64,000 nt of DNA, taken from the NCBI GenBank assembly GCA_018402235.1, contig JAGYJJ010000004.1, forward strand, positions 889,256 through 953,255. The letters run 5' to 3'. Below, piece by piece: positions 44,766 to 54,511 of this stretch. A program made the position numbers and the translations under genes. The notes under the pieces are model-generated. The model was not told where the DNA came from, made no database searches, and was given only the letters and a program-made list of their open reading frames with translations. The stretch comes from Candidatus Nanopelagicales bacterium (lineage in GTDB: Bacteria; Actinomycetota; Actinomycetes; S36-B12). Every line of letters begins with the position of its first letter. The stretch's first letter is position 1.

Positions 44766-45711
44766 GGGCGTGCACCGCCGATGCCAAAGATGCAAGTGCC
44801 TCATGGCTTCCAAAGCGCGGCCAGAACCCAAGGTTGTCTGCCGCAGCGCTGGTGTCGAGGGCTCGGCCATAGGTCAAGTAGCGAATTTGATCGCGGGAGA
44901 AATCCGCCCACGCACCGCGAGCTAGGGATCGGCCCACGAAGGACAGCGTGCTCACCGGAACAGGAAGCATGATTCGGTTCATGGCGTGCACCGCCTGGGA
45001 CAAGAGGACAACCCCATCGCCGGCGATGTTGTATGTCCCGCGTGATCGTTGCACCACCGCTTTGAGGGTGACGTCGATCGCGTCGTCCTCGTGCACGAAC
45101 TGCAGACGTGGGTCGAAGCCGAGAACAGTGGGAACCACCGGCATGGTCAAGTAGGACGTCATACCCGTGCGCATACCCGGTCCGACGATATTTGCGAACC
45201 GCAGCGTGGTGATGTGCACATCGCTTCGACGGCGGCCGAATGCACGAACATAATCTTCGACTTCAGCGGAGTCTTTCGCCCAGCCGGAGGTCGGCGGATG
45301 CCGGGGTGGAACATCTTCGGTGACAAGCGCTGGATCGCGTGGACCTGAGCCATACACTGCCGCGGTCGACTTCACCACGAGATGGCGCACCGATTCCGAG
45401 CGCTGACACGCTGCCAGCAACTGCATGGTTCCGATGACGTTTATGTCCTTCATCACCGATCGCCCACCTGCTTGACGAGGCGTGGCAATAACTCCCATAT
45501 GGACCACGGTGTCTACACCCGCGTCCTCCATGATCCGCCCGAGCACAGGGTTGCGGATGTCGGCGCGAACAAACTCAGCCGTTAGAGGGGCCGGGGGTGG
45601 AATAACGTCCACCCCAATGACTCGGTCCACGCCCGGTTGACCAACAAGAAGGTCGGCCACCATGCCGCCGAGATACCGGGAGACCCCGGTCACCACGGCG
45701 ACGACGCCCAC
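44758..45711 (-). CDS. NAD-dependent epimerase/dehydratase-like extended SDR
   Basis: 317 residues. N-terminal Rossmann loop 'VTGVSRYLGGMVADLL' and 'RADIRNPVLGRIM'. The position of the catalytic YxxxK reads 'SGWAKDSAEVEDYVR', so the tyrosine is missing while a lysine remains; 'STAAVYGSGPRDP' keeps the Ser/Thr and 'LRFANIVGPGM' the C-terminal substrate region. Mycobacterial GalE2-like proteins in the same neighbourhood are equally atypical. It may bind nucleotide sugar or lipid-linked sugar without epimerase activity, or use another residue. Upstream bS22 ends only 12 bases away, suggesting one transcript. Confidence 0.85.
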   Translation of the reverse strand: MGVVAVVTGVSRYLGGMVADLLVGQPGVDRVIGVDVIPPPAPLTAEFVRADIRNPVLGRIMEDAGVDTVVHMGVIATPRQAGGRSVMKDINVIGTMQLLAACQRSESVRHLVVKSTAAVYGSGPRDPALVTEDVPPRHPPTSGWAKDSAEVEDYVRAFGRRRSDVHITTLRFANIVGPGMRTGMTSYLTMPVVPTVLGFDPRLQFVHEDDAIDVTLKAVVQRSRGTYNIAGDGVVLLSQAVHAMNRIMLPVPVSTLSFVGRSLARGAWADFSRDQIRYLTYGRALDTSAAADNLGFWPRFGSHEALASLASAVHAHG

Positions 45712-45723
45712 GGCGTCTTCTAC

Positions 45724-45822
45724 CTACTTCTTGTTGCGGCGCTGAACCCGCGTACGACGGAGGAGTTTGCGGTGCTTCTTCTTGGCCATTCGCTTACGTC
45801 GCTTCTTGACCACAGAGCCCAT
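45724..45822 (-). CDS. 30S ribosomal protein bS22
   Basis: 32 residues, almost half of them Lys or Arg: [12 protein letters not shown]... ending RRNKK. This is the actinobacterial small basic protein once called AURKAIP1/COX24-domain protein and later placed in the mycobacterial 30S structure as bS22. Start ATG 45822 is preceded by GAGTAGAGGCAGTTC. Short enough to be missed by gene finders. It lies between the HTH gene and the epimerase gene, its standard position. Confidence 0.9.
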   Translation of the reverse strand: MGSVVKKRRKRMAKKKHRKLLRRTRVQRRNKK

Positions 45823-45928
45823 GAACTGCCTCTACTCCCTCGTCCACCGGCCGCGCCGGGAATCTGTGCTTCGCTGCTCGAAGCGATCAAGCCGGAAGCC
45901 TACCCCGTGCCTTGGGACCAACGAATTG

Positions 45929-46135
45929 TCAGGCTGTCTCGACGTAGGAATCGCGCAGGTAATCGTGCACCGCCTGCTCGGGAACGCGGAAAGAGCGGCC
46001 AACGCGCACGGCTGGCAGATCGCCGTTATGCACGAGCCGGTACACGGTCATCTTAGAAACCCGCATGACGGCGGCGACTTCAGCGACAGTCAAGAACTTC
46101 ACATCGCCCAAGGGACTATCCGCGGTAGTGGCCAT
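45929..46135 (-). CDS. Excisionase-family HTH DNA-binding protein
   Basis: 68 residues from ATG 46135 (MATTADSPLGDVKFLTV); another ATG four codons earlier sits directly on the GAAGGA ribosome binding site, so the inner start has better spacing. 'LTVAEVAAVMRVSKMTVYRLVHNGDLPAVRVGRSFRVPEQAV' spans a MerR-like winged HTH of the excisionase family. Found in the same place in mycobacteria (between proC and bS22). Function unproven; no integrase nearby, so it is a housekeeping regulator rather than a phage excisionase. Confidence 0.88.
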   Translation of the reverse strand: MATTADSPLGDVKFLTVAEVAAVMRVSKMTVYRLVHNGDLPAVRVGRSFRVPEQAVHDYLRDSYVETA

Positions 46136-46255
46136 CGTCGAAACCATCCTTCACCTCGCACCGGCACCCCGGCGACCTGAAGGGGAACACTAGTGGCCTC
46201 TGGGGTCGGCGGGAAAGTTGAATCGGAAAAAATTGTCTTCATCTTTCATCGAAAC

Positions 46256-47467
46256 TCACCAGCCCTCAGGATCTGGATCGAGGCCATGAAGCGGGAATAC
46301 CGACTCCCGGGTGGCCAAAATGGCGGCGTCGACGGGGTCGCTGGGGTTCCATCCTTGGACCAAGTCTCGTGGCCACGGGGTCGCGCCATCGGTCATCAGG
46401 ATCGGAGCAATGCGACCGAGTGCGTGGTGCACATACTCTGCGAAAGCCGGCGGCACCGGCGTTTGTGGATCGATGGGTCGGCCTTCCACCTCAGCCACCA
46501 GGTGCGTCCACGCACGCGGCACGACGTCGACCCATTCGTAGCCACCCCCGCCAACGCAGACCAGGCGTCCTTCGGCGTATTGATGCGCCCAGCGGTGCAC
46601 CGCCGAGAACCCCATCCGCTGACCGTCCACAGTTAGCGCCAAATGGGCAAGCGGATCTTCTACATGCGAGTCCACACCATTTTGCGCGACGATCACCTGC
46701 GGCCCGAACGCCTCGAGAATTTCGGGAACTACGCCGTGCAGAGCCCGCAGCCACCCTTGATCACTCGTCCCCGCGGGCAGCGCAATGTTGACCGCGCTCC
46801 CGGGCGCTTTCGGGCCGCCGGTCTCACCAGGAAAACCCGTGCCAGGGAATAGCGTTTGCGGGCTTTCGTGGATGGAGATGGTCAGCACCCGGGGTTCATT
46901 CCAAAAGATGGACTGGACGCCATCTCCGTGGTGAACATCGAGGTCGATGTACGCGATGCGCTCAGCTCCGTTGTCCAGCATCCACTGGATGGCTACTGCG
47001 ATGTCGTTATAAATGCAAAAGCCTGCAGCTCGGACGGCCATCGCGTGGTGCAGCCCTCCAGCGAGGTTGACCGCGTGAGCAGTCTGTCCTTGCCATACGG
47101 CCTGCGCAGCTGCCATCGATGCGCCGCAGACACGAGCCGACGCACGATGCATATTCGCGAACACGGGATCATCGCTGGTGCCCAGTCCTCGAGATGGATC
47201 GGGCACCGGCGGCTCACCACCTGCGGCTCGCACGGCCGCGATGTACTGGCGATCGTGCACCCGCTCCAAGATCTCGTCACTAACGGGGTGGATGTCGCCC
47301 ACAACATCGACGCCCCCACCTTCATTCAGCCCGAACTCTTCAATCAAACGCATCGCAAGTTGGACCCGAATCGGGGCAAGCGGATGGCCAGGCCCAAAGT
47401 CGTATTCCGCGAGGGCGTCGTCCCATACCAACGACGTGGTGCAACCGTGAGCTACCGGATCAGTCAT
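46256..47467 (-). CDS. AcuC-type class I deacetylase
   Basis: 403 residues. Histone-deacetylase-like arginase fold with 'GGLHHAMAVRAAGFCIYND' (His-His pair), 'YIDLDVHHGDGVQSIF' (zinc ligands Asp/His), 'TISIHESPQTLFPGTG' and 'VAQNGVDSHVEDPLAHL' (zinc Asp). AcuC deacetylates acetyl-CoA synthetase lysine in Bacillus, controlling acetate use; the target here is unknown. Start ATG/GTG at 47467 overlaps the proC stop by four bases, so ProC and AcuC are coupled. The GNAT domain at 27172-28866 is the only obvious protein-acetyltransferase candidate in the window. Confidence 0.9.
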   Translation of the reverse strand: MTDPVAHGCTTSLVWDDALAEYDFGPGHPLAPIRVQLAMRLIEEFGLNEGGGVDVVGDIHPVSDEILERVHDRQYIAAVRAAGGEPPVPDPSRGLGTSDDPVFANMHRASARVCGASMAAAQAVWQGQTAHAVNLAGGLHHAMAVRAAGFCIYNDIAVAIQWMLDNGAERIAYIDLDVHHGDGVQSIFWNEPRVLTISIHESPQTLFPGTGFPGETGGPKAPGSAVNIALPAGTSDQGWLRALHGVVPEILEAFGPQVIVAQNGVDSHVEDPLAHLALTVDGQRMGFSAVHRWAHQYAEGRLVCVGGGGYEWVDVVPRAWTHLVAEVEGRPIDPQTPVPPAFAEYVHHALGRIAPILMTDGATPWPRDLVQGWNPSDPVDAAILATRESVFPLHGLDPDPEGW

Positions 47468-48282
47468 GCCGACGGATTCGTGCCCTCGGCCAGTTCCCGG
47501 GCGCGATCGCGATTAGCGCGCATCGCATCCACGACTATCCCTCGTACATCTGCTGCGTCGAAAACGCCGGTGGCTGCGGCGGTGGTCCCGCCCTTCGAGG
47601 TAACCGACGCACGCAACTCCACGGCCCTGCCTGGATCGACAGCGAGAAGCTCCGCGGCGCCGGCCAGCGTGTGGGCGACAAGAGTGTTCGCAACGTCCTC
47701 GGGCAGACCGAGTTCCACAGCCCCCATAGTCATCGCCTCAGCTAGGTAGAACAGATATGCCGGTCCGCTGCCAGATGTTGCGGTCAGAGAATCGAGTAGA
47801 TCCTCAGCGATCGGAACCACCAGCGAAACCGAGGACAGCAGGCTACTCACCAGTTCGACTTGGTCGTGATCGCATGCGCTGCCAGCTGTCAGGCCAACCA
47901 CACCGCGTCCCACGCGAACCGGGGTGTTCGGCATGGTGCGAATGACGGACGTTTCGCTGGGCAGCTCCCGCTCCAGCGCATCAAGGGTGACCCCCGCTGC
48001 GATGGATACGACAATCGCGTCGGTTGGCAACGAGGGGCTTATCGATCGCAGCGTGTCCACAATGTGATGTGGCTTCACCGCGAGGAAGACGACATCGGCA
48101 TCACCGACCGCTACCGGGAGACTGGACACGCGAACATCGCCGCGATCCTGCCACCACTGCGCACGCGCGGCATCTGCCTCAACAATCGTCACCTCGACCC
48201 CATCGAGTGCCACCAAACCCTCGGCTATGGCGCCACCCATAGCGCCACCACCGATCATCGCTACCCGCGTTGTTCCCGGCAT
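47464..48282 (-). CDS. proC: Pyrroline-5-carboxylate reductase
   Basis: 272 residues from ATG 48282 (MPGTTRVAMIGGGAMGGAI). NADPH-binding 'MIGGGAMGGAIAEGLV', 'VFLAVKPHHIVDTL', and the ProC signature 'DLLDSLTATSGSGPAYLFYLAEAM' region. It reduces pyrroline-5-carboxylate to proline. The frame is open upstream for 42 codons but only the inner start fits the family. A 49-residue ORF ends four bases before its start. Confidence 0.93.
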   Translation of the reverse strand: MPGTTRVAMIGGGAMGGAIAEGLVALDGVEVTIVEADAARAQWWQDRGDVRVSSLPVAVGDADVVFLAVKPHHIVDTLRSISPSLPTDAIVVSIAAGVTLDALERELPSETSVIRTMPNTPVRVGRGVVGLTAGSACDHDQVELVSSLLSSVSLVVPIAEDLLDSLTATSGSGPAYLFYLAEAMTMGAVELGLPEDVANTLVAHTLAGAAELLAVDPGRAVELRASVTSKGGTTAAATGVFDAADVRGIVVDAMRANRDRARELAEGTNPSA

Positions 48283-48286
48283 CGGG

Positions 48287-48436
48287 CTACCTTGCCACAG
48301 CGCGCTTGATGGTGGATCGATCGAGTGGAAAGCACACGCGAACTGTCTCGCCTTCACGGAGCAGACCCTCCGCTGTTGCCTCTTCGGAATCGGGAACACA
48401 AAATTCATAGCGACCGTAGGTCCAGACCCGCGTCAC
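48287..48436 (-). CDS. Small ORF (49 aa) upstream of proC, unrecognised
   Basis: Open from GTG 48436 to TAG 48287, 49 residues: starts VTRVWTYGRYEFCVPDSEEA, then an acidic middle ('GLLREGETVRVCFP') and a basic end ('STIKRAVAR'). It overlaps the 3' end of the upstream unknown gene by 32 bases and ends four bases before proC, a coupled position. Composition and codon use look coding: balanced charge, two cysteines, third-position GC. It might instead be the frameshifted C terminus of the upstream gene, given the frequency of single-base errors in this window. I do not recognise a family. Confidence 0.45.
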   Translation of the reverse strand: MTRVWTYGRYEFCVPDSEEATAEGLLREGETVRVCFPLDRSTIKRAVAR

Positions 48437-48971
48437 GTGCCGCAGCCCTACACGCACCTAAGACCCGAGGTGTTCGAGTCCACAAACTAAGCCGATCAAT
48501 TTGATTATCGGCAACGGCGGCCACCAGCACCTTCGCACTCCGGACGAACGACTTCTCGCGCTCAGCTCGCGCGCCGAAACAAGGATCTGTGAAACCCTCC
48601 GGAATTAACTCATCGAGTGCCACCAACGCTCCACTCATGTCCCCGCACCATCGTTCGGCACTTTTGGCAGCCGCCACGATCATCGGGGCAACATTCAATG
48701 CGTCGAAGGTTTCATGCGTTTCGGCAAGCCACGCAAAACGCCCATCGCCCACTACCTCGGATCGAACAAAGTTACGGGGCACGGCCACGTCGGTGATGGA
48801 TGACAGGTCAGCGCTGGCCCAGCGATCCAAGAACGAGGCAAGTTGCCCAGCAGCAACGTCGGGTCCAACACGAAGTGCCAACCAAAATCCCGAGTCCGCC
48901 GCGTCACTGGCACTTTCGATGATGGTCGGACGCTCAACGCCCAGACGGCGCAAGAGTGCGTTGCCTGGCAT
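48405..48971 (-). CDS. Conserved-looking protein of unknown function
   Basis: 188 residues from ATG 48971, overlapping the TetR-gene stop as TGATG (a GTG one codon earlier is also possible). No recognised motif: no signal peptide or membrane helix, a mostly helical, acidic-neutral protein with 'VPRNFVRSEVVGDGRFAWLAE' region and 'ALVALDELIPEGFTDPCF'. In mycobacteria an unassigned gene sits in the comparable place before proC. Its C terminus may be altered by a base error because a plausible alternative frame follows (48287-48436). Confidence 0.7.
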   Translation of the reverse strand: MPGNALLRRLGVERPTIIESASDAADSGFWLALRVGPDVAAGQLASFLDRWASADLSSITDVAVPRNFVRSEVVGDGRFAWLAETHETFDALNVAPMIVAAAKSAERWCGDMSGALVALDELIPEGFTDPCFGARAEREKSFVRSAKVLVAAVADNQIDRLSLWTRTPRVLGACRAAARDAGLDLRSL

Positions 48972-49603
48972 CACTTACCCGACGACGTGCCTGCTGACTT
49001 GCCCGGTGAGCCACCGGGAAGCGGCCGAGTTGGATCCAACAGGGTCTGAATGGTCGGTGCGACGAGGGCAACTACCTCGTCTTCGGAGGCCGACGCCAGT
49101 GGCTCGATATGCGCCGCGTAACGAGCCACCAGGACTCCACCGAGGTAGGACGTGATCAATGCCCCGCGCATCTTGGCGTCTGGGATCCCCGCGAGGACCA
49201 GCACCTGATCAACCACCTCACCTGAGACGAACTCCCACAAGGCGCGCACTGCACCGGGCGTGGCATTGAATGCTTCGGGAACTCCTGGCGCCAAGGAACC
49301 TACGTCCGAGCGAACCTGCTCATCTTCTGCCGCCCGCAAAGCCAACCGGACCAGGCGTTCTCCCATGCCGTCTAATCCCGGTGCGACCAGCCGAGGGATT
49401 GCCGAAGCAGGGTCGAAGGGTAAATCCATGACCGCGGCAAACAACTCCGCCTTATTGCGGTAGTAGGAAGCAAGCACGGACGGGCCCACCCCGGCGGCCG
49501 CGGAGATTGAGCGCACGGTTGCAGCTGCGTAGCCGCGCCGCTCGAAGACAGCCCGAGCCGCCCGCTCTATGGCTGCGCGCCGATCGTCGCTTGCATCATT
49601 CAT
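48971..49603 (-). CDS. TetR-family transcriptional regulator
   Basis: 210 residues from ATG 49603 ([16 protein letters not shown]), overlapping the TIM-barrel gene stop as ATGA. HTH near residues 14-60: '[45 protein letters not shown]', with the canonical YYRNKAELF helix end. The C-terminal ligand domain resembles the group with a '[11 protein letters not shown]' loop. The ligand is unknown. It is co-oriented with the flanking TIM-barrel and unknown genes, so it may control this unit. Confidence 0.88.
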   Translation of the reverse strand: MNDASDDRRAAIERAARAVFERRGYAAATVRSISAAAGVGPSVLASYYRNKAELFAAVMDLPFDPASAIPRLVAPGLDGMGERLVRLALRAAEDEQVRSDVGSLAPGVPEAFNATPGAVRALWEFVSGEVVDQVLVLAGIPDAKMRGALITSYLGGVLVARYAAHIEPLASASEDEVVALVAPTIQTLLDPTRPLPGGSPGKSAGTSSGK

Positions 49604-50391
49604 GGCTGCGTCGTCCAAGCACGTTGGGTGAACTCCAAAGTTTCGCGCAGATCAGCGATTCGTTCATCACGGTCGGCGGCAGCACGCGTGGTGACCTCAG
49701 CAATCACCATTCCTGCGAATCCGGAATCACGCAAAAACTGCAGCACTTCGGTAACAGGCTGATCGCCGCGTCCGGGTACTAGGTGCTCATCGCGCGGAGA
49801 GTCGGTGCCATCGGCCAAGTGAACATGCGCCACGCGATCACCGAGGTCAGCCACCATTTCGCGTGGATCAGTCCGCGAGACAGCCGTGTGGGACAAGTCC
49901 ACGGTGGTGTGCCGGTAGTCCTGATTTCGGATGTCCCAATCCGGTGAATATGCGCCCAAGGCGGACGGCCCTGCGCGCCAGGGATACATGTTCTCCACCG
50001 CAAAACGCACGTGGGTCACTTCCTCCATGCGCGCGATGCCGCCCTCGAACGCGCGTGCATACTCGCGCTGCCACCGAAAAGGCGGGTGAACCACCACGGT
50101 AGAAGCCCCCAACTGTTCTGCTACGGCTCGAGCTTTGTCCAACTTTCCCCACGGATCGGTACCCCACACGCGCTGGGTGATCAACAGACACGGTGCATGA
50201 ATCGAAAGGATCGGGATTTGGTAGTGGTCCATCAGTGCTTCCAATGTTGCCGAGTCCTGGCTCATTGCATCGGTTCCCACCATGACCTCAACACCGTCAT
50301 AACCAAGTGCGCTAGCCAGCTCGAAGGCAACCGCAGTCGACTCCGGATACACCGACGACGTAGACAGTCCGATCGTGATGTCAGGAGACAT
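49600..50391 (-). CDS. Sugar-phosphate isomerase/epimerase-type TIM-barrel protein
   Basis: 263 residues from ATG 50391 ([18 protein letters not shown]), overlapping the P-type ATPase stop by eleven bases. AP-endonuclease-2-like barrel: '[10 protein letters not shown]', '[11 protein letters not shown]', '[10 protein letters not shown]', '[12 protein letters not shown]', '[11 protein letters not shown]', '[23 protein letters not shown]', with metal-binding Glu, His and Asp at the strand ends. Related proteins in mycobacteria occur in the same ppx-proC neighbourhood. It may act on a phosphorylated sugar or inositol; the substrate is unassigned. Confidence 0.87.
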   Translation of the reverse strand: MSPDITIGLSTSSVYPESTAVAFELASALGYDGVEVMVGTDAMSQDSATLEALMDHYQIPILSIHAPCLLITQRVWGTDPWGKLDKARAVAEQLGASTVVVHPPFRWQREYARAFEGGIARMEEVTHVRFAVENMYPWRAGPSALGAYSPDWDIRNQDYRHTTVDLSHTAVSRTDPREMVADLGDRVAHVHLADGTDSPRDEHLVPGRGDQPVTEVLQFLRDSGFAGMVIAEVTTRAAADRDERIADLRETLEFTQRAWTTQP

Positions 50392-52741
50392 CGACGCCTG
50401 CCCTCCTCCATCGATCAGCGATGATCCCGGCGATCCACACCGCAATTGCTCCCACGATTCCCACACCCACAGCAACCAGGCTGTAGCGCTCCGGGCCAAG
50501 GCTGAGTGCGAAGAACTCGGACAACGGTGGGATGTAGAGCACGGCAACAAAGGCCAGCACCATACCGACGATGATGCCCCATCGCACAAAGTTCAGTGGT
50601 CGGGCTGCGATAGCCAGTACACCCGTCGCAACGATGAACAAAGTGACGGTTGCCGACTGCTGTGCATTCAAAACCGGCTCACCGACCCAGAGAGCTACTG
50701 CGTAACTGGTCCACGAGGACAGCGCCGCGATGATGCCAGCTGGTACAGCAAAGACAAGAACTCGCTTGAAGAACCCGGGGCGGAAACGTTCCTTGTTGGG
50801 CATCAAGGCGAGGAAAAAGCCGGGGATTCCGATCGTTAGTGCACTGACCAGGGAGAGGTGTCGCGGGAGGAATGGGAAGGCGACCGCGAAAACACCGGTC
50901 ATCACCGAGATAATCGTGGCGTACACGCTCTTGGTTAAGAAGACGTCGGAGACCCGCTCGATATTTCCCAAAACTCGACGGCCTTCAGCTACCACACTTG
51001 GCAACACCGACCATCGACTATCGAGGAGTACCAATTGAGCAACGGCGCGCGTGGCCCCCGATCCCGAACCCATTGCGATGCCTAGATCGGCGTTCTTCAA
51101 CGCCAGGACATCGTTCACGCCATCGCCGGTCATCGCAACGGTCGAGCCGCCAAGATGCAGTGCATCCACCATCTGCTGCTTCTGCGCAGGGCTGACCCGG
51201 CCAAAGACCGACCGTGTGGACATGACATGTGCGAGTTCATCGGTATCGGTCGGTGCATCGCGTGCATCCACCGGTTTGTCGGCACCGGGGACCCCTGCTT
51301 GCCCAGCAATCGCAGCAACTGTTTCAGCGTTGTCGCCCGAGATGACCTTGATTCGGACACCCTGGTCCAGGAAGTACTGAACGGTTTCGCGCGCATCGGA
51401 TCGAAGCTTTTGATCAATCACCACAAGACCAACGGGAGTAACGGGACCAGGTCCAAATTCCGCATCCAATGCCCGATCCGATCCTCGCGCAACCACGAGC
51501 ACCCGCGCACCTTCACTTGCGAATGGTGCGGCCGCTTCGTGCACATCCTGTGCATCTGGCGCGACCATCTCCGGTGCACCGATCACCCACGCGCCATGAT
51601 CAATGAAGGACACAGAAGCCCACTTGCGCGCGCTGGAGAAGGCAACCGAGTCCTGGACACGCCAGCCCGGGTCTGGGCACGCCTGCTCAATTGCCAGGAT
51701 CGTTGGATTGGGCGAGGTTTCAGCGGCTGCGATGGCGCCTAGCGCGTCGCGCACATCCGATTCCAAGGCCCCGCCCAACACGACCACGTTCCCGAGGTGC
51801 ATTCCTGGCTCGGTAAGCGTGCCGGTCTTGTCCGCACAAACTGTGTCGACCCGAGCTAAGACCTCCACTGCAGGCAGGTCCTGCACGAGAACTCGTCGTT
51901 GGGCGAGCCGGATAACCGAGACGGCCATCGCGATCGAGGTGAGTAGCACAAGACCCTCGGGAACCATCGTCACAACGCCCGCAATGGTTCCGCGGATAGC
52001 TTCGTTAACCGGAAGATCCGCTCGAATCAACTGCGAGGTGAGCAGTAACACGCCAACTGGGACGAGGATGTAGCTGACAATGCGAATGAAACGGTTGATG
52101 GCATCGCGCAGTTCGGAATTGGTCAACTCGAACTTCTTGGCTTGCTCGGTCAAGCCAGCGACGAAGGATTCCCGGCCAACGCGCGTGGCTTGATAGGCGC
52201 CGGATCCAGCCACTACGAAGGAGCCCGACATCGCGACATCCCCGACATGTTTGTCAACCGGGTCTGCTTCACCCGTGAGCAAGCTTTCATCGATCTGCAG
52301 GCCATGAGCCTCCAGAACCTCGCCGTCAACAACGAGTTGGTCTCCCGTCCGCAGGATGATCACATCGCCGAGCACCACCTCGGAGGGACGGACCTCATCG
52401 TCCTGGCCGTCACGGCGCACCACCGGTTTGGCCTCACCGATCACCGCGAGCTTCTCTAAAGTCCGAGCTGCACGAAACTCCTGAATGATGCCGATCAAGG
52501 TGTTCGCAACGATCACGAAACCGAAAAGCGAATCCTGGATGGGTGCAACCAACAACATGATGACCCACATCGACCCGATGAGTCCGTTGAACCAGGTGAA
52601 GGTATTACTTCGGATGATGTCGCCCAAACTGCGGGCATTGGCCGTCGGGGCCTCATTGACCTGCCCCCGTTCGATGCGCTCGCGGACCTGGGCATCGGTC
52701 AGCCCGGTTGCCAGGAGCGTGGCCGCCTGTGCCGAGGTCAT
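50381..52741 (-). CDS. P-type cation-transporting ATPase (CtpE-like)
   Basis: 786 residues from ATG 52741 ([16 protein letters not shown]), overlapping the ppx stop as ATGA. Actuator '[12 protein letters not shown]', phosphorylation '[14 protein letters not shown]', nucleotide '[11 protein letters not shown]' and hinge '[24 protein letters not shown]'. M4 is '[18 protein letters not shown]', with PEGL as in P2-type/CtpE transporters, and there is no N-terminal heavy-metal domain or CPx motif. Mycobacterial CtpE imports Ca2+; calcium or another divalent cation is plausible. It lies in one unit with ppx. Confidence 0.9.
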   Translation of the reverse strand: MTSAQAATLLATGLTDAQVRERIERGQVNEAPTANARSLGDIIRSNTFTWFNGLIGSMWVIMLLVAPIQDSLFGFVIVANTLIGIIQEFRAARTLEKLAVIGEAKPVVRRDGQDDEVRPSEVVLGDVIILRTGDQLVVDGEVLEAHGLQIDESLLTGEADPVDKHVGDVAMSGSFVVAGSGAYQATRVGRESFVAGLTEQAKKFELTNSELRDAINRFIRIVSYILVPVGVLLLTSQLIRADLPVNEAIRGTIAGVVTMVPEGLVLLTSIAMAVSVIRLAQRRVLVQDLPAVEVLARVDTVCADKTGTLTEPGMHLGNVVVLGGALESDVRDALGAIAAAETSPNPTILAIEQACPDPGWRVQDSVAFSSARKWASVSFIDHGAWVIGAPEMVAPDAQDVHEAAAPFASEGARVLVVARGSDRALDAEFGPGPVTPVGLVVIDQKLRSDARETVQYFLDQGVRIKVISGDNAETVAAIAGQAGVPGADKPVDARDAPTDTDELAHVMSTRSVFGRVSPAQKQQMVDALHLGGSTVAMTGDGVNDVLALKNADLGIAMGSGSGATRAVAQLVLLDSRWSVLPSVVAEGRRVLGNIERVSDVFLTKSVYATIISVMTGVFAVAFPFLPRHLSLVSALTIGIPGFFLALMPNKERFRPGFFKRVLVFAVPAGIIAALSSWTSYAVALWVGEPVLNAQQSATVTLFIVATGVLAIAARPLNFVRWGIIVGMVLAFVAVLYIPPLSEFFALSLGPERYSLVAVGVGIVGAIAVWIAGIIADRWRRAGVDVS

Positions 52742-53667
52742 GGCGTGAGCGCGTCCATCCGACGCAAGATGACTCCTTCGCGTAAAGCCCACGGGCATAC
52801 ATCGAGTTCCTCCACCTCGAGTAGATCCATGGCCGCCTCCGCGACGATCGCCCCGGCAAGTAACTGTCCCGACCGGCCAGCAGACACTCCTGGCAGTTTG
52901 GCGCGCTCATCTGCACTCAGCCCCGAGAGCAAGGTGACCAATTGCCGAACATCGGATGACTTCAGGCGTCGTCGCGTATGCAGCCCCTCCGACGAGGCTG
53001 GAGCACCGGCGATACGCGCCAGTTGCTTGAAAGTCTTGCTCGTTGCCACCGACAGCATCGGCGGAGCCGAACGACGCAGCGGGCCGATCGAATCGGCGAT
53101 CATCGCGCGGGCATGTTTGCGCAACGCCTTGATCTCAGTTGGATCAGCGGGATCGGAGGTGATGAAGCCCCGGGTCATTCGCCCGGCTCCCAGGGGCAAG
53201 GACACGGCTACATCGGGCTCCTCGTCGCTCCCAGCGGCTAATTCCAAGGAGCCCCCACCGATATCGATCACCAATAAGCGACCAGACGACCAGCCGAACC
53301 AGCGGCGCACCGCCAGGAAGGTCAACCGCGCTTCGTCGTCGCCGGACAGCACGTCGATGGTGATTCCAGTGCGTTCTCGGATCTCGGTGATCACCGCGTC
53401 CCCGTTACCCGCATCGCGAATCGCGGAAGTGGCGAAAGCGATGATCTCGAGTGCACCTCGATCCTCAGCGAGTTCCTGCCCTTCGTGGATGAATGCGATC
53501 AGCGAATTGACCAGTGCCTGGTCCACGTTGCCGTCGTCGTCGATGTGCTCGGCCAATCGCATCGGGGCTTTGTGCTTGGAAGCAGGTATCGGAGCCGCTC
53601 CGTAGTGGGCATCGACGAGCAACAGGTGAACAGTGTTACTCCCAACATCCAGGACACCCATGCGCAC
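52738..53667 (-). CDS. Ppx/GppA family exopolyphosphatase-like protein
   Basis: 309 residues from GTG 53667 (VRMGVLDVGSNTVHLL). ASKHA-type phosphate motifs 'VLDVGSNTVHLLLVD' (phosphate 1), 'DIGGGSLELAAGSDEE' (phosphate 2) and the family segment 'CPWALREGVILRR' at the end. Such proteins hydrolyse polyphosphate or pppGpp; the short single-domain form resembles mycobacterial Ppx1. First gene of a ppx-ATPase-TIM barrel-TetR unit. An ATG two codons in is an alternative. Confidence 0.9.
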   Translation of the reverse strand: MRMGVLDVGSNTVHLLLVDAHYGAAPIPASKHKAPMRLAEHIDDDGNVDQALVNSLIAFIHEGQELAEDRGALEIIAFATSAIRDAGNGDAVITEIRERTGITIDVLSGDDEARLTFLAVRRWFGWSSGRLLVIDIGGGSLELAAGSDEEPDVAVSLPLGAGRMTRGFITSDPADPTEIKALRKHARAMIADSIGPLRRSAPPMLSVATSKTFKQLARIAGAPASSEGLHTRRRLKSSDVRQLVTLLSGLSADERAKLPGVSAGRSGQLLAGAIVAEAAMDLLEVEELDVCPWALREGVILRRMDALTP

Positions 53668-53738
53668 GAGCCCACCTTACGTCCACAGCCCACCCCCGCG
53701 CCCTCGCTGTTGTCACCCCTTTCGCCTAGGCTCACCGG

Positions 53739-54500
53739 GTGCCTGAAGTTCCTTTGGATTTTCCACGCCAATGGGTCGAGTTCGTCGACCCAGCCGATGA
53801 GGATCAATTGATCCGCGCCGATCTCACCTGGTTGACCTCCAGATGGGAGTGCATCTTCGGTCGCGGCTGCAAGGGCATTGATCCCAACCGTCCCGACGCC
53901 GGGTGTTGCACGCACGGCGCGCACTTCTCGGAAAAGAAGGACAAAAAGCGAGTTGAGAAATGGGTCGAGAAGCTCTCCCCGGAACTGTGGGAGAACCACG
54001 ATCTGGGGAAGAAGGGCGGATGGACCGAGAAAGAAGACGGTCAGAGCAAGACCCGCGTCATTGACAACGCCTGCATCTTCCACAACTCCGAAGGATTCGA
54101 GGGTGGCTACGGCTGCGCGCTACATCACCTCGCCAACAAGGAGGGCGTCTCATTCATCGAGACCAAGCCCGAGGTCTGCTGGCAGCTTCCTTTACGACGT
54201 ACCTACGAGGATCGCGATTACGAGGACGGCACCGAACGGTTGGTGGTGGTCCTGGGTGAATACGACCGTCGTGGTTGGGGTGAAGGTGGCCACGATTTTC
54301 AGTGGTATTGCACCGGCAATACCGAGGCACACAATGCACCCGACCCGGTCTATATCGGTTCCAAAAACGAGATCATTGCGCTGATCGGGCAGTCGGCCTA
54401 CGACGTTTTGGCGCAGATGTGCGACAAGCGCGATGCGTTACTCCGCAAGAACCCCACGGATCCAGCCCTCGCCCCGCACCCGGCCGATCCCGTTACCTAA
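53739..54500 (+). CDS. Conserved cysteine-rich actinobacterial protein
   Basis: 253 residues from GTG 53739 (VPEVPLDFPRQWVEFVDP). Cysteines cluster as 'WECIFGRGCKG', 'DAGCCTHGAHF', 'NACIFHNSEGFEGGYGCALHH', 'EVCWQLPLRR', 'WYCTGN'. This pattern is like the zinc/iron-binding YkgJ/DUF3109-type proteins and is highly conserved in Streptomyces, where it is of unknown function. A metal or Fe-S site is likely. Its start lies 70 bases from the divergent ppx gene; radA follows with a 10-base gap. Confidence 0.82.
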   Translation: MPEVPLDFPRQWVEFVDPADEDQLIRADLTWLTSRWECIFGRGCKGIDPNRPDAGCCTHGAHFSEKKDKKRVEKWVEKLSPELWENHDLGKKGGWTEKEDGQSKTRVIDNACIFHNSEGFEGGYGCALHHLANKEGVSFIETKPEVCWQLPLRRTYEDRDYEDGTERLVVVLGEYDRRGWGEGGHDFQWYCTGNTEAHNAPDPVYIGSKNEIIALIGQSAYDVLAQMCDKRDALLRKNPTDPALAPHPADPVT

Positions 54501-54511
54501 CACCGCAGCCC

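Noticed and set aside
54302-54511. Upstream extension of the radA frame
   Set aside because: It overlaps the cysteine-rich gene in another frame and lacks the zinc-finger start; GTG 54512 fits RadA.
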